A DNA stretch of 64,000 nt, taken from NCBI RefSeq assembly GCF_020447265.1, contig NZ_JAJADR010000014.1, forward strand, positions 1 through 64,000, read 5' to 3'. Shown piece after piece: positions 50,023-58,208 of the stretch (its first letter is position 1; every line of letters starts with the position of its first letter). The translations under genes and the position numbers were made by a program. The DNA is from Hymenobacter lucidus (lineage in GTDB: Bacteria > Bacteroidota > Bacteroidia > Cytophagales > Hymenobacteraceae). The notes beneath the pieces were generated by a model. The model ran no database searches, was not told where the DNA came from, and saw nothing but the letters and a program-made list of their open reading frames with translations.

Positions 50023-50856
50023 ATGGAAAACGAGGCCAACCAGAGTACCAAGCCGGCCCAGAGCGGATACGCCGACGTCAACGGGCTACGGCTGTACTAC
50101 GAGGTGCACGGCCAGGGCGCGCCCCTGGTGCTGCTGCACGGCTCGTACATGACCATCCCCTTGAACTGGTCGCGCTTCCTGCCGCGGCTGGCCCAGGGCC
50201 GGCAGGTGATTGTGACGGAGATGCAGGGCCACGGCCGCACCCGGGACATTGCCCGGGCAGTCAGCTACGAAGCCATGGCCGACGACGTGGCCGGCCTGCT
50301 TGGGCACTTGGGCCTGGCGCAAGCCGATATCCTGGGCTACAGCATGGGCGGCGGGGTGGCGTTCCAGGTCGCGGTGCGGCACCCGCAGCGGGTGCGCCGG
50401 CTCGTGGTGCTCTCGGGGGCCTACGCGCACGACGGCTGGTGGCCCGACGTGGAAGCCAGCTTTGCCACGTTCACGGCGGAGATGTTCGAGGGCAGCTCCA
50501 TTAAAAAGCAGTACCTCGAAGCGGGCAACGACGCGGCCCACTTTCCGGCCTTCGTGCAGAAGGTTAAGGCCATCGACGTGCAGCCCTACGATTGGTCCGA
50601 CGCGGTGAAAGCGCTGCCGATGCCGCTGTTTATGGCCCTGGGCGATGCCGATGGCGTGCGCTACGAGCATGCGTTGGAGCTGTTTCGGGCCAAAGGCGGC
50701 GGCCGGATGGGCGACCTGCACGGCCTGACGCCGTCCCGCCTGGCCATGCTGCCCGGCACCACCCACATCGGGATGATGCAGCGGGTGGACTGGCTGGTGC
50801 CGATGATTACCGACTTTCTGGATTCTGACCTGAATCCGACCCCGCCCACGTTTTAA
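50023..50856 (+). CDS. Alpha/beta-fold hydrolase
   Basis: A 277-residue alpha/beta hydrolase: oxyanion loop LVLLHGSYM, nucleophile elbow GYSMGGGVAF (Ser), acid in LGDADGV and His in PGTTHIGMM. It resembles the haloperoxidase/esterase group. Substrate unknown. I chose ATG at 50023 (MENEANQ) because the fold begins soon after; an earlier ATG at 49972 is possible. It lies 54 bp downstream of the DUF1579-like gene. Confidence 0.88.
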   Translation: MENEANQSTKPAQSGYADVNGLRLYYEVHGQGAPLVLLHGSYMTIPLNWSRFLPRLAQGRQVIVTEMQGHGRTRDIARAVSYEAMADDVAGLLGHLGLAQADILGYSMGGGVAFQVAVRHPQRVRRLVVLSGAYAHDGWWPDVEASFATFTAEMFEGSSIKKQYLEAGNDAAHFPAFVQKVKAIDVQPYDWSDAVKALPMPLFMALGDADGVRYEHALELFRAKGGGRMGDLHGLTPSRLAMLPGTTHIGMMQRVDWLVPMITDFLDSDLNPTPPTF

Positions 50857-50972
50857 TACCCAGGCAGCGGCGGGAATTGGCAGGAAGTAAGGCGAGGCTT
50901 GCTGGCGAGTTACGCTTTCTACCGGAAGGGCCAGCTCAGGCTGCTCGACTCGTTGCCGTGGCGCCCGGCCGG

Positions 50973-51227
50973 CTAGCCGGCGTTTGCTTCCTGCGCCAGG
51001 GCCGCTTCTTCCCACCTTGCCCCTTCGGCCACGGCCAGCGCCAGCCACTGGCGCAGCAGCGCCGGGCTGGTGCAGCAACTCATCAGCCGCTGGGCCTGCT
51101 GCCGGCGCTCGGCGGTGAAGGCGGGATGCTGCAGAATGCAGCGCAACTCTGCGCGAAGCGCGTCCAGTTCAGAGCTGCACCGGGTCACGGGGGCGGTGGG
51201 CAAAGCATGCTTAACCGGCATGGGCAA
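50973..51227 (-). CDS. Small hypothetical helical protein
   Basis: An 84-residue Ala/Leu/Arg-rich helical protein starting MPMPVKHALPTAPV, no motif, Cys at three sites. It follows the 51309-51911 gene on the same strand with an 81-bp gap that holds a GC-rich hairpin (GCCGCCGC / GCGGCGGC, 51270-51296). It is probably a plasmid backbone protein of unknown role. Confidence 0.55.
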   Translation of the reverse strand: MPMPVKHALPTAPVTRCSSELDALRAELRCILQHPAFTAERRQQAQRLMSCCTSPALLRQWLALAVAEGARWEEAALAQEANAG

Positions 51228-51308
51228 AGGGATTAGGCAGGAAGGAAAACCAGCAGGCTACTTATCCACGCCGCCGCCCGATAGCTGAGCGGCGGCATGG
51301 GGAAGTGG

Positions 51309-51911
51309 TTAGCGCATCAGGGCCGACTTCATCAGCAGTACCGGGCCGGCTACGACATCAATAGGGGCGTAATGCTCCAACGGGTAGGTTTCAAACCAGG
51401 CGGCCGTGGCCAGCGGGTTAATGGGGCGCCGGCGGTCCTTGCCCTCGTCGTCAAATACCAGGATATACCCTGCGTAGGGGCCGTGCTGCGGGCAATGCAC
51501 GTCGATGTAATGGGCTTCTAGCGCCGCGCACAGCTGGGCTAGGCCAAACGTCTTGCGGCCTCTTTCGGGTCGTACCTCCCGGATGCTGCCGTCTACGCCC
51601 AGCAGCATGGCCGCCCCATCGGCGGGACGCATGGCCGCGTGCTGAGCCTGGAAATGCTCGCCCAAGGCCTGCCGCGTGGCGTACTGGCTACCTCCGACTA
51701 CCTGCAGCGGGTCCCGGTCATAGGTAGTAGTGGGGAAAAGCTTACCCGTCGTGCCGCACAAGGCCACAATCCGGGTGGGCTGGCCGGGGCGGGTATAGAG
51801 GAACAGGCGGGGCGGGAGCGGAAAACTAGCCCCCCCAGGCTTTACCAGCTCCGTGCCGTGCAGGCTAAAAAGCAGGGGATTGGCAGTACTTACGTGCGGT
51901 CGTTTTTCCAT
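51309..51911 (-). CDS. DUF3846-like plasmid protein
   Basis: A 200-residue protein. The C-terminal part GYILVFDDEGKDRRRPINPLATAAWF and DVVAGPVLLMKSALM fits the pattern I know of DUF3846 (an acidic DDEGK strand, NPLAT, and a closing VxGxVLL strand). The N-terminal half is unrecognised. Function of the domain is unknown; it is common on plasmids and phages. I chose ATG at 51911. Its promoter region is a copy of that of the ArdC operon. Confidence 0.6.
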   Translation of the reverse strand: MEKRPHVSTANPLLFSLHGTELVKPGGASFPLPPRLFLYTRPGQPTRIVALCGTTGKLFPTTTYDRDPLQVVGGSQYATRQALGEHFQAQHAAMRPADGAAMLLGVDGSIREVRPERGRKTFGLAQLCAALEAHYIDVHCPQHGPYAGYILVFDDEGKDRRRPINPLATAAWFETYPLEHYAPIDVVAGPVLLMKSALMR

Positions 51912-52045
51912 AATACAAAGCTGATTTTGTGTCACTTGCTTCTGAATTATAAACGAAATTCAAACCCCGCACGTTCTCTTTTTGGCTCTTATTTTATATC
52001 ATTTTGCTCTTTTTCATTCAACCTTCTTTACCCCACTGCCCACCC
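51912..52045 (-). promoter_or_regulatory. Promoter region duplicated with that of ardC
   Basis: The minus-strand leader of this gene shares long blocks with 54284-54412: CATTCAACCTTCTTT with CCCCACTGCCC on the far side, repeats of GAGCAAAA, then TTTCGTTTA and a close TATTATG start. The order and spacing are kept, so this is a duplicated regulatory region rather than chance. Repeated AGAGC(C)AAAA elements could be operator sites. Confidence 0.7.
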
Positions 52046-52056
52046 TGGCCCAGGCA

Positions 52057-52094
52057 GGAAAAAAGCGCAACGACGAAGCTTCGCCGTTGCGCTT
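52057..52094 (-). terminator. Intrinsic terminator of the ardC operon
   Basis: A 32-bp near-perfect palindrome (AAGCGCAACGACGAAG / CTTCGCCGTTGCGCTT, 52063-52094, one G-T pair), followed on the minus strand by a run of six T. It lies 19 bp after the stop of the last gene of the ardC operon. Confidence 0.88.
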
Positions 52095-52112
52095 GAAAAG
52101 AAGCTTCCGCAT

Positions 52113-52517
52113 TCAGGCTTCCCCTAGGTCCGGCGCGAGCGGCGTCCCGGAAACCGGCAGGCGCCGGCGAGGGGTGCGGCTCGTGCCAGTCACTGCTTCC
52201 AGTGGCGGCTCAAACCAGTCGCGGTACGCCGTGGTGAGCCGGTCGGCCACAATGGCCAGGCGCTGCTGCTCGCCGGCGCGCAGCACCCAGATGTGGGCAG
52301 TGCCGCAGCCGACCACATAGTCGGCGCCCAGCAGCTTTTTCACCGCCCCCGCCAGTTCGCGCAAATCGGTGGTGTGGGTATGGGCTTGCACGTGGCGGCG
52401 CACGACCAGCAGGGCACGCTTCTCGGCCGCGCTTGCGGGCTGCTGCTCAATCGCCAGGTAGGCCTGCTGCGGCGGAAACGGGTCTTGGAGTGAGGTTGCT
52501 TTTGTCATCTGGTTCAT
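52113..52517 (-). CDS. Hypothetical protein, last gene of the ardC operon
   Basis: A 134-residue protein starting MNQMTKATS. The middle (HTTDLRELAGAVKKLLGADYVVGCGTAHIWVLRAGEQQRLAIVADRLTTAYRDWF) looks like a small alpha/beta fold. No known motif. Start chosen at 52517 because upstream codons overlap the previous gene. It is followed by the strong terminator at 52057-52094. Confidence 0.65.
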   Translation of the reverse strand: MNQMTKATSLQDPFPPQQAYLAIEQQPASAAEKRALLVVRRHVQAHTHTTDLRELAGAVKKLLGADYVVGCGTAHIWVLRAGEQQRLAIVADRLTTAYRDWFEPPLEAVTGTSRTPRRRLPVSGTPLAPDLGEA

Positions 52518-52548
52518 GGCAGGGAACAAAGGGAGAAATAAAAGCGGC

Positions 52549-52878
52549 TTATTTCGGGTCCAGGTAACGGATGTGTCGGAAGCCAGCCAGCAGCCGGGCG
52601 GTGGCAAAGGCTTCGGCAAAGCGGCCGCGCTGGTAGTCGGCGTGCAGCTGGCCCACGTGGGCAAACTCGTAGGCCAAGCCGGTATGGCCCATGGGCTGCA
52701 AAAAGGCGTCGGCCTCTTCGGCGCTGAAGCCGCTCAGGTCGCGGCCATCGCTGAGCAGCACCTGCACGCCGGGCCGCTGGCCCGGGCCGCGCTCGTACAC
52801 TTCGTAAATCAGGCCCACGGCCTGCTCGCGGGGGTACAGCACGGCCTCGCCGACGGTTAAATTCTGGGGAGTAGTCAT
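52549..52878 (-). CDS. Hypothetical protein in ardC operon
   Basis: A 109-residue protein starting MTTPQNLTVGEAVLYPREQ; it has a small beta-barrel-like start (AVGLIYEVYERG, GVQVLLSDGRDLSGF) and a helical end. No family known to me. It is 31 bp before the next gene and 33 bp after the previous one, inside the ArdC transcript. Confidence 0.65.
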   Translation of the reverse strand: MTTPQNLTVGEAVLYPREQAVGLIYEVYERGPGQRPGVQVLLSDGRDLSGFSAEEADAFLQPMGHTGLAYEFAHVGQLHADYQRGRFAEAFATARLLAGFRHIRYLDPK

Positions 52879-52911
52879 AACGGGAAGGGGTAAGGGAGCT
52901 ATGCAAGAGGT

Positions 52912-53142
52912 TCAGAGCAACAGCAGCGCAAACTGCCCGCCGTGGTCTTCGCGGGTGGCGCGCACGGCCTCGCGGGCAATGGGCCGCAGGGCTTTGACCA
53001 GCGCTTCCAGCACCTGGAAATCGTCCAGCGTGGCCACACCCAGCTGCAGGCGCTCGGCCACTTCCAGCGTGAGGCCTTCGCTGCTCAGGCCGTAGCCGCG
53101 CTGCTGCATATCGGTTTCCACGTCGGTCAAGGCTTCGGCCAC
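52912..53142 (-). CDS. Hypothetical protein in ardC operon, start uncertain or frame-shifted
   Basis: At least 76 residues starting with GTG at 53142 (VAEALTDVETDMQ), helical, no motif. The frame remains protein-like upstream (GDATWNRYRARVAEAL) but has no ATG there. In the neighbouring frame an ATG at ~53197 starts MNASDAPFSG, which would join with one base shifted in the run CCCCGTTTTCGGGG. So either a shorter gene or a frame error or mutation near 53175. Confidence 0.5.
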   Translation of the reverse strand: MAEALTDVETDMQQRGYGLSSEGLTLEVAERLQLGVATLDDFQVLEALVKALRPIAREAVRATREDHGGQFALLLL

Positions 53143-53275
53143 CCGGGCGCGGTAGCGGTTCCAAGTGGCGTCCCCGAAAACGGGGCATCGCTGGCATTCA
53201 TGGGCAATAGGGAAGGAAAGGGTGAAACGAAAGCCGGGATGCGGGCCGCTGCTTCCAGCGGCCCGCGGCCCCGAC

Positions 53276-54283
53276 TTAGGCGGCGGCCAGCCAGCTGAGT
53301 TCCGCTTCCCGGTACTGCTGGCTTACCTCGTCCTCGGGTACCAGCTCCAGCACGGGGGTAGGAGCGGGGGCCGGCAGAGCCGGCTGCTCCTCCTCCACCA
53401 CGCCCAGAATCAGCTTGGCGGCGCGCTGGGCCTTGCTGGCGGCCTGCAGCACCAGCTTCTTGTCATTTTTCAGCCGCTCCAGCCACGTCTGGATGTAGGC
53501 CACGGCATTGGTTTCGGTCTGCTCGGTATCAAGACCGGCGGCCGCGCACAGAAACGAGGCGCCCATCTCGGCCGTCAGCTCCTCGCGGGCGTAGCTGGCC
53601 GAAAGCTTGCCCTCCCCAGCGGTCAGGTCCGGGCGGGCCAGCCGGGAAGCGTGGCCGGTGCTGTGGGTCAGCTCGTGAAACCGGGTGGCGTAGTAGCCTT
53701 CGCCCTTGGTGAAGGTATCCCGCGCCGGCATGTTCACCATGTCCAGCGCCGGGGAGTAATAGGCGCGCTGGTGCAGGTGCTCAATGGCGGGGCGTCCCTC
53801 CCAGTTGCTCACGATGGCTTCGGCTGCTTCAATCGGGGTGTGGGCGTGGCGCTCCACTGCGGGCAGGTCAAACTCGATGCCCTCAATATCTTCCACCGAA
53901 AACACGGTGTAGTATTTCAGGAAAGGCAATTTCTCTTCCTTACCGGTCTGCTCGTTCTCGCGCACCGACACGTTGTAGTATACGACCGGATGCCCTTTGG
54001 CCCCCTTGCGCACGTTGCCGCCCAATGCCAACGCCTGCTTGAAAGTCAGGAAAAAGGGCAATGCCCCGCTGAAGTGCAGCAGAAAAGCGTTGATGCCCGA
54101 GTAAGCTGCGCCCGTGGCGTAGTTGCGGGGCAGTCCATAGACGGCAGACCACGGCTTGCGCCACGGAATCACGCCGCCTTCAAGGGCCGCCACAATCCGG
54201 TAAGTGACTATCTGGTACACATCAGGGCGGGGAGTAGCGGCATTGGCAGCTTTACGGGTGGTGGTCTTGCGGGCATTTTTCAT
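53276..54283 (-). CDS. ardC: ArdC-type antirestriction protein
   Basis: A ~335-residue protein with an N-terminal ssDNA-binding ArdC domain (YQIVTYRIVAALEGGVIPWRKPW, NYATGAAYSGINAFLL) and a C-terminal zincin domain with FHELTHSTGHASRL (HExxH). ArdC coats incoming single strands and shields plasmids from restriction in a new host. It heads a minus-strand operon of four genes. Start chosen as ATG at 54283 (MKNARKTTTRK). That the plasmid carries its own type I RM and ArdC is notable. Confidence 0.93.
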   Translation of the reverse strand: MKNARKTTTRKAANAATPRPDVYQIVTYRIVAALEGGVIPWRKPWSAVYGLPRNYATGAAYSGINAFLLHFSGALPFFLTFKQALALGGNVRKGAKGHPVVYYNVSVRENEQTGKEEKLPFLKYYTVFSVEDIEGIEFDLPAVERHAHTPIEAAEAIVSNWEGRPAIEHLHQRAYYSPALDMVNMPARDTFTKGEGYYATRFHELTHSTGHASRLARPDLTAGEGKLSASYAREELTAEMGASFLCAAAGLDTEQTETNAVAYIQTWLERLKNDKKLVLQAASKAQRAAKLILGVVEEEQPALPAPAPTPVLELVPEDEVSQQYREAELSWLAAA

Positions 54284-54412
54284 AATAAAGCGCTGTTTTT
54301 GTGAGCGTTTGCTATACCTATTAAACGAAAACAGCCACTCCAAAGTTTACATTTTGCTCTTTATTTAATGTCTTTTTGCTCTTTTCATTCAACCTTCTTT
54401 CCCCACTGCCCC
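54284..54412 (-). promoter_or_regulatory. ardC promoter region, paired with 51912-52045
   Basis: It shares with 51912-52045 the blocks CATTCAACCTTCTTT, GAGCAAAA repeats, TTTCGTTTAAT and the end CTTTATTATG that gives the start codon. I saw no perfect TAnnTTTG box; the kept TTTCGTTTA and AT-rich part probably contain the promoter. Confidence 0.65.
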
Positions 54413-54478
54413 CTCTTGGACGGGCTTTAAATCACTGCTACTTTTAACTGGTCAGCGCTGATGCTGACGGGTTGAAAA

Positions 54479-54493
54479 ACCACTTTTTATAAG
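54479..54493 (-). repeat. Single iteron copy far from the origin
   Basis: ACCACTTTTTATAAG is identical to the origin iteron at 44791-44805, and flanking bases AAAA and CG also match, giving a 20-base identity. It lies alone between ardC and umuD, about 9.6 kb from the other nine copies. Confidence 0.75.
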
Positions 54494-54624
54494 CGTGGAA
54501 GCCCCTGCGCGGGCCTGGGTTTGGACAGGCTGGCTTAGGGGGTAGCGCGGGTGATTTGGACAGTGCATATCCTTTTTCAGGCACGGCACTGAACTGCCTC
54601 AGCTATTATTTTTAGCTAAATCAA

Positions 54625-54641
54625 TACTAATTTTATTAGTA
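54625..54641. promoter_or_regulatory. Operator-like inverted repeat before umuDC
   Basis: TACTAAT-TTT-ATTAGTA is a perfect dyad with 7-bp arms, 40 bp before the umuD start. An SOS-type operator would lie here, but I do not know a LexA box of this form for the group. No T-run follows. It is the best visible control site for umuDC. Confidence 0.5.
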
Positions 54642-54680
54642 GCGCGTATTATTGCGGACACGCCTACTCTATGCCACCCC

Positions 54681-55148
54681 ATGCGCAACGTCGAATTAAT
54701 CCCGGTCCACGATTCCCAAACCCCGTTTTTACTCCCGCTTTTCAGCTGCTCGGTGTCGGCCGGCTTTCCGTCGCCGGCTTCCGATTACACCGATGAGCTC
54801 TTCGACCTCAACCGCTTGCTGCTGCGCCACCCGGACGCCACCTACCTGGTGCGGGTGAGCGGAGAGAGCATGAAAAACGCTGAGATTCACGAAGGCGACC
54901 TGCTGGCTGTGGACAAGCAGATGGAGGCCGACCACAACCACATCGTGGTGGCCGTGGTCGACGGCGAGTGCACCGTCAAGCGCCTAGTCTGCGAGCACGG
55001 CACCTGGTGGCTCAAGCCGGAAAACCCCGACTATAAGCCCTGGGAGATTCACGACGCCGGCGCGGTGAAGATTTGGGGCGTGGTGACCCACGTGCTCCAC
55101 GAGCTGATTCCCGGCAAACTGGCGGCCCTGCTGCGCACCCGCGACTAG
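54681..55148 (+). CDS. umuD: UmuD-type S24 peptidase, polymerase V accessory protein
   Basis: A 155-residue LexA/UmuD-like self-cleaving protein without DNA-binding domain. The cleavage pair is Ala27-Gly28 in SVSAGFPSPASDY; the catalytic dyad is Ser63 (VSGESMKNAEI) and Lys100 (GECTVKRL). After cleavage it forms polymerase V with the following protein. Stop and next ATG are 3 bp apart. Plasmid-borne umuDC increases mutagenic repair after damage and during entry of single-stranded DNA. Confidence 0.94.
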   Translation: MRNVELIPVHDSQTPFLLPLFSCSVSAGFPSPASDYTDELFDLNRLLLRHPDATYLVRVSGESMKNAEIHEGDLLAVDKQMEADHNHIVVAVVDGECTVKRLVCEHGTWWLKPENPDYKPWEIHDAGAVKIWGVVTHVLHELIPGKLAALLRTRD

Positions 55149-55151
55149 CTT

Positions 55152-56450
55152 ATGTATGCCTTAGTAGACTGCAACAACTTCTACGTCAGCTGCGAGCGGG
55201 TTTTTCAGCCCCGGCTTGAAGGCCGACCCGTGGTCATTTTGTCAAATAATGATGGCTGTTTGGTATCCCGTAGTGCCGAAGCCAAGGCCCTGGGCCTGCA
55301 GATGGGCGACCCATACTTCCAAGTGAAGCCCCTGCTGCTGCAGCACAACGTGGCCGTGTTTTCCAGCAACTACGCGCTGTACGGCGACATGTCGCGCCGG
55401 GTAATGTGGTACCTGAGCCAGGTGGCGCCGGCCGTGGAAGTGTACTCCATTGACGAGGCCTTTCTGGATTTGCACGGCATGGAGCACTTTGTGGTGAGAA
55501 GCCTGGACAGCTTCGCTCGCGACATCCGGGCTAACGTGCTGGCCCGCACCGGCATTCCGACCTGCGTGGGCATCGCGCCCACCAAAACGCTGGCCAAGCT
55601 GGCCAACCGCCTAGCTAAGAAGAACCCGGCCATGGGCGGGGTGTGCTACCTTGACACGGCCGAGCGCCGCCGCTGGGCTTTAGAGCAGGTAGCCGTCGAA
55701 GACGTCTGGGGCATCGGCCGGCAGTACGCCCAGAAGCTCTACGCCGCCGGCATCACCACGGCGGTAGGGCTGGCCGGCTGCTCGGAGGCCTTTGCCCGCA
55801 AGCACCTGGGCGGCGTGGTGGGCGCCCGGCTCGTGCGGGAGCTGCAGGGCTTCCCCTGCCAGAGGCTGGCCCCGAGCGAAGACGGCACCCTGTCCCGGCG
55901 CAGTCTGTGCTGCTCGCGCACCTTCGGCCGGCCGCTGACCGACTTCCCCGACGTGACGGGCGCGGTCAGCGCGTTTGTCTCCCGGGCCGCCGAAAAGCTG
56001 CGCCGGCAGGGCGACGCGGCCCACCTGCTCACCGTGTTTCTCAGCAAAAGCCGCTACGGGCTGGAAGCACCGCCGTACTCCGCCTCGGCGGTGCTCACGC
56101 TGCCGATGGCCACCAACGACACGGTGGAACTGGTGCGCTTCGCCCGGGCGGCCCTGAAGAAACTCTGGCAGCCGGGCAACCGCTACACTAAGGCGGGCGT
56201 GATACTCGATGGCCTGGAGCCAGAGGGAAAAACCCAACTCACGCTGTTTGAAGCCGCGCCGGTGTCGGAGAAAAGGGCCAAGCTCATGGCCGAGCTCGAC
56301 GCGCTAAACCGTCGCTTTGGTAAAGGCACGGTGAAACTCGCTTCGCTGATACTGCCTCCTGGGCAGCTTCGGGCACCCTGGGAGGGGCAGGCGCAGTGGC
56401 GCACGCCCCAATACACCACCCGGCTGGAAGACCTGCTGCTGGTGAGCTGA
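55152..56450 (+). CDS. umuC: UmuC-type Y-family DNA polymerase
   Basis: A 432-residue translesion polymerase. Seen: first metal Asp in MYALVDCNNFYVSCERVF, steric region, EVYSIDEAFLDLHG with catalytic Asp-Glu, IGIAPTK-like VGIAPTKTLAKLANRLAKK, and the little finger from ~240. Length is usual for UmuC. It is the second gene of the umuDC operon. Activity should be intact; all three acidic residues are visible. Confidence 0.95.
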   Translation: MYALVDCNNFYVSCERVFQPRLEGRPVVILSNNDGCLVSRSAEAKALGLQMGDPYFQVKPLLLQHNVAVFSSNYALYGDMSRRVMWYLSQVAPAVEVYSIDEAFLDLHGMEHFVVRSLDSFARDIRANVLARTGIPTCVGIAPTKTLAKLANRLAKKNPAMGGVCYLDTAERRRWALEQVAVEDVWGIGRQYAQKLYAAGITTAVGLAGCSEAFARKHLGGVVGARLVRELQGFPCQRLAPSEDGTLSRRSLCCSRTFGRPLTDFPDVTGAVSAFVSRAAEKLRRQGDAAHLLTVFLSKSRYGLEAPPYSASAVLTLPMATNDTVELVRFARAALKKLWQPGNRYTKAGVILDGLEPEGKTQLTLFEAAPVSEKRAKLMAELDALNRRFGKGTVKLASLILPPGQLRAPWEGQAQWRTPQYTTRLEDLLLVS

Positions 56451-56805
56451 TACAGCGCATCGGCCAACCCTAGGCTACCAGAGCAGCAAAGTGGCCGCCG
56501 AGCCACGCCTCTGAAGCAACCTTAATTATTAACCATAGAAACCTAAGCAGGGTCAAAGGCAGCCTCAGCAGGTAACTGTCTCTGGTTTGGACAATGTGCT
56601 TCCAGAGAATGACCTCCTAACGCCCTTTTGTTTGAATTCCATACTAACCCCTTTGAATGTCGTTATCACCCCTTGCCTGGGGTGAAGGACCTTTGTAATG
56701 TCATTAGGTAGCATCTACGGCTGCCTACTAACACACTGAGTATACGCGCCATTTTTTGACGCCAAAGCTCGGTGAGACCGAACAAAGTCTTCGATAAAAG
56801 AGGTT
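56451..56805. other. Intergenic stretch with a small hairpin
   Basis: No gene in these 355 bp. A hairpin TCACCCC-TTGCCT-GGGGTGA (56666-56685) lies between two near-identical ten-mers, AATGTCGTTA (56656-56665) and AATGTCATTA (56697-56706). It is 120 bp before the MFS gene and could be its operator or a terminator end; no T-run follows. Confidence 0.45.
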
Positions 56806-58035
56806 ATGAAAGAATTCACAAACAGCCTTGAGCTCGCCCCAAAACCTGCCTGGAACGCGGTGTTTGCCATGGCCCTGGGGGTAGCGGGCCTTATTACATC
56901 CGAGTTTTTGCCCGTCAGCCTGCTGACGCCGATGGCCCGCGACCTAGCCGTATCGGAAGGAGTGGCTGGACAAGCCATCTCCGTCACGGCTGTCGTGGCC
57001 ATGCTGGCCAGCCTGCTCATCGCCGTGGTGACCCGGCGCCTGGACCGCCGCTGGGTGCTGCTCTCCTTTTCGGTGCTGCAGGTCTTGTCCAATGCCCTGG
57101 TGGCCTTTGCGCCCAATTTCCTGGTCCTCACCATCGGCCGGATTCTGCTGGGAGTCGCCATTGGTGGTTTCTGGGCCATGTCGGCAGCCGTGGCCATGCG
57201 ACTGGTGCCAGCGAAAGACGTCCCGAAGGCCTTGTCCACCATTTTCGGGGCCGTATCGGTGGCCACGGTGGTGGCCGCGCCACTGGGCAGCTTCTTAGGG
57301 GGGCTGCTGGGCTGGCGCCTGGTGTTTGAGCTGGCCGCCGGGCTGGGGGTGCTGTCTTTTGTTTGGCAAGCCTTAACCTTGCCCACCCTGGCGCCCGAGC
57401 AGCCAACAGGCTTGCGCACGCTACTACTCGTGCTGCAACGGCGCAGTGTCTGGCCCGGGATGCTAGCCAATCTGTTCGTGTTCATGGGCTACGCCACGTT
57501 CTTTACCTACTTACGTCCGTTTCTGGAAACCGTAACTGGCATTAATGTCAATACTTTAACCACGGTGCTGCTCGGGTTCGGACTGGCCAACCTGGCAGGC
57601 ACGGTGCTAGCGAGGCATCTGTTGACCCGCAACCTGGGCCGCTCTCTGGTGCTCATGCCACTGCTGATGGGCTTGGTGGTAGCGGGGCTAGTACTGTTTG
57701 GCCGGCAGCCGGTAGTAGCCTCCTTACTGGTGGCCTTCTGGGGGATGACATTTGGGGTAGTGCAGGTAGGCTGGCCCACCTGGCTCACGCGCACGCTGCC
57801 CGACGAGGCCGAAAGCGGCGGGGGCCTGCAAGTGGCCACCACGCAGCTGGCCATTACCATCGGCGCGGCTGTGGGTGGGCTGCTCTTTGACCAAACGGGC
57901 GCGGTTGGGGTGTATGTCGGCAGCAGCGTCATTACCCTGCTAGCCGCCCTGGTGGCGCTGCTGGCTTTCCGGGCAACAGCTAAGTCCCCGGTGGAAACGC
58001 TTGAACCGGCTGAGCAAGTAGTAGTCATTCACTAA
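56806..58035 (+). CDS. MFS transporter, DHA1-type
   Basis: A 409-residue transporter with about 12 hydrophobic segments and MFS motifs: LPVSLLTPMARDL, ITSEFL in helix one, RILLGVAIGGFWAM with the GxxxG part, and GSFLGGLLGWRLVFEL (motif C-like). It resembles the AraJ/SotB-type drug and sugar efflux branch. Substrate cannot be told. It stands alone; the next gene is on the other strand. A long antisense frame across it is a shadow. Confidence 0.92.
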   Translation: MKEFTNSLELAPKPAWNAVFAMALGVAGLITSEFLPVSLLTPMARDLAVSEGVAGQAISVTAVVAMLASLLIAVVTRRLDRRWVLLSFSVLQVLSNALVAFAPNFLVLTIGRILLGVAIGGFWAMSAAVAMRLVPAKDVPKALSTIFGAVSVATVVAAPLGSFLGGLLGWRLVFELAAGLGVLSFVWQALTLPTLAPEQPTGLRTLLLVLQRRSVWPGMLANLFVFMGYATFFTYLRPFLETVTGINVNTLTTVLLGFGLANLAGTVLARHLLTRNLGRSLVLMPLLMGLVVAGLVLFGRQPVVASLLVAFWGMTFGVVQVGWPTWLTRTLPDEAESGGGLQVATTQLAITIGAAVGGLLFDQTGAVGVYVGSSVITLLAALVALLAFRATAKSPVETLEPAEQVVVIH

Positions 58036-58208
58036 GCGTGAATTGCACTACCGCTCCTCCTAAGTCTATTCGCAAGCCAGTACCTCGCGTTGGTTCTGTA
58101 GCTGTCCGGGGGCTGCCATGCCCACTTGGATTCTGTCAAAAGCTGCTTTAACACGTCTTGCTTTCCTTATTCTGCCGAACGCATGACTAAGCAAAGTCAC
58201 CTGCTCAC

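Noticed and set aside
56697..56740. TTAGGTAGCAT near 56704 as another recombinase half-site
   Set aside because: It differs from TTTAGGTATCATAA in several positions and has no second arm at a 7-base distance.
56451..56805. Resemblance of TTCTATGGTTA near 56520 (minus strand) to the oriT tandem repeat
   Set aside because: Only 11 bases match and no dyad is shared; probably chance.
56715..57485. 256-codon Ser/Thr-rich minus-strand frame over the MFS gene
   Set aside because: Composition matches an antisense shadow of a transporter gene; no start context.
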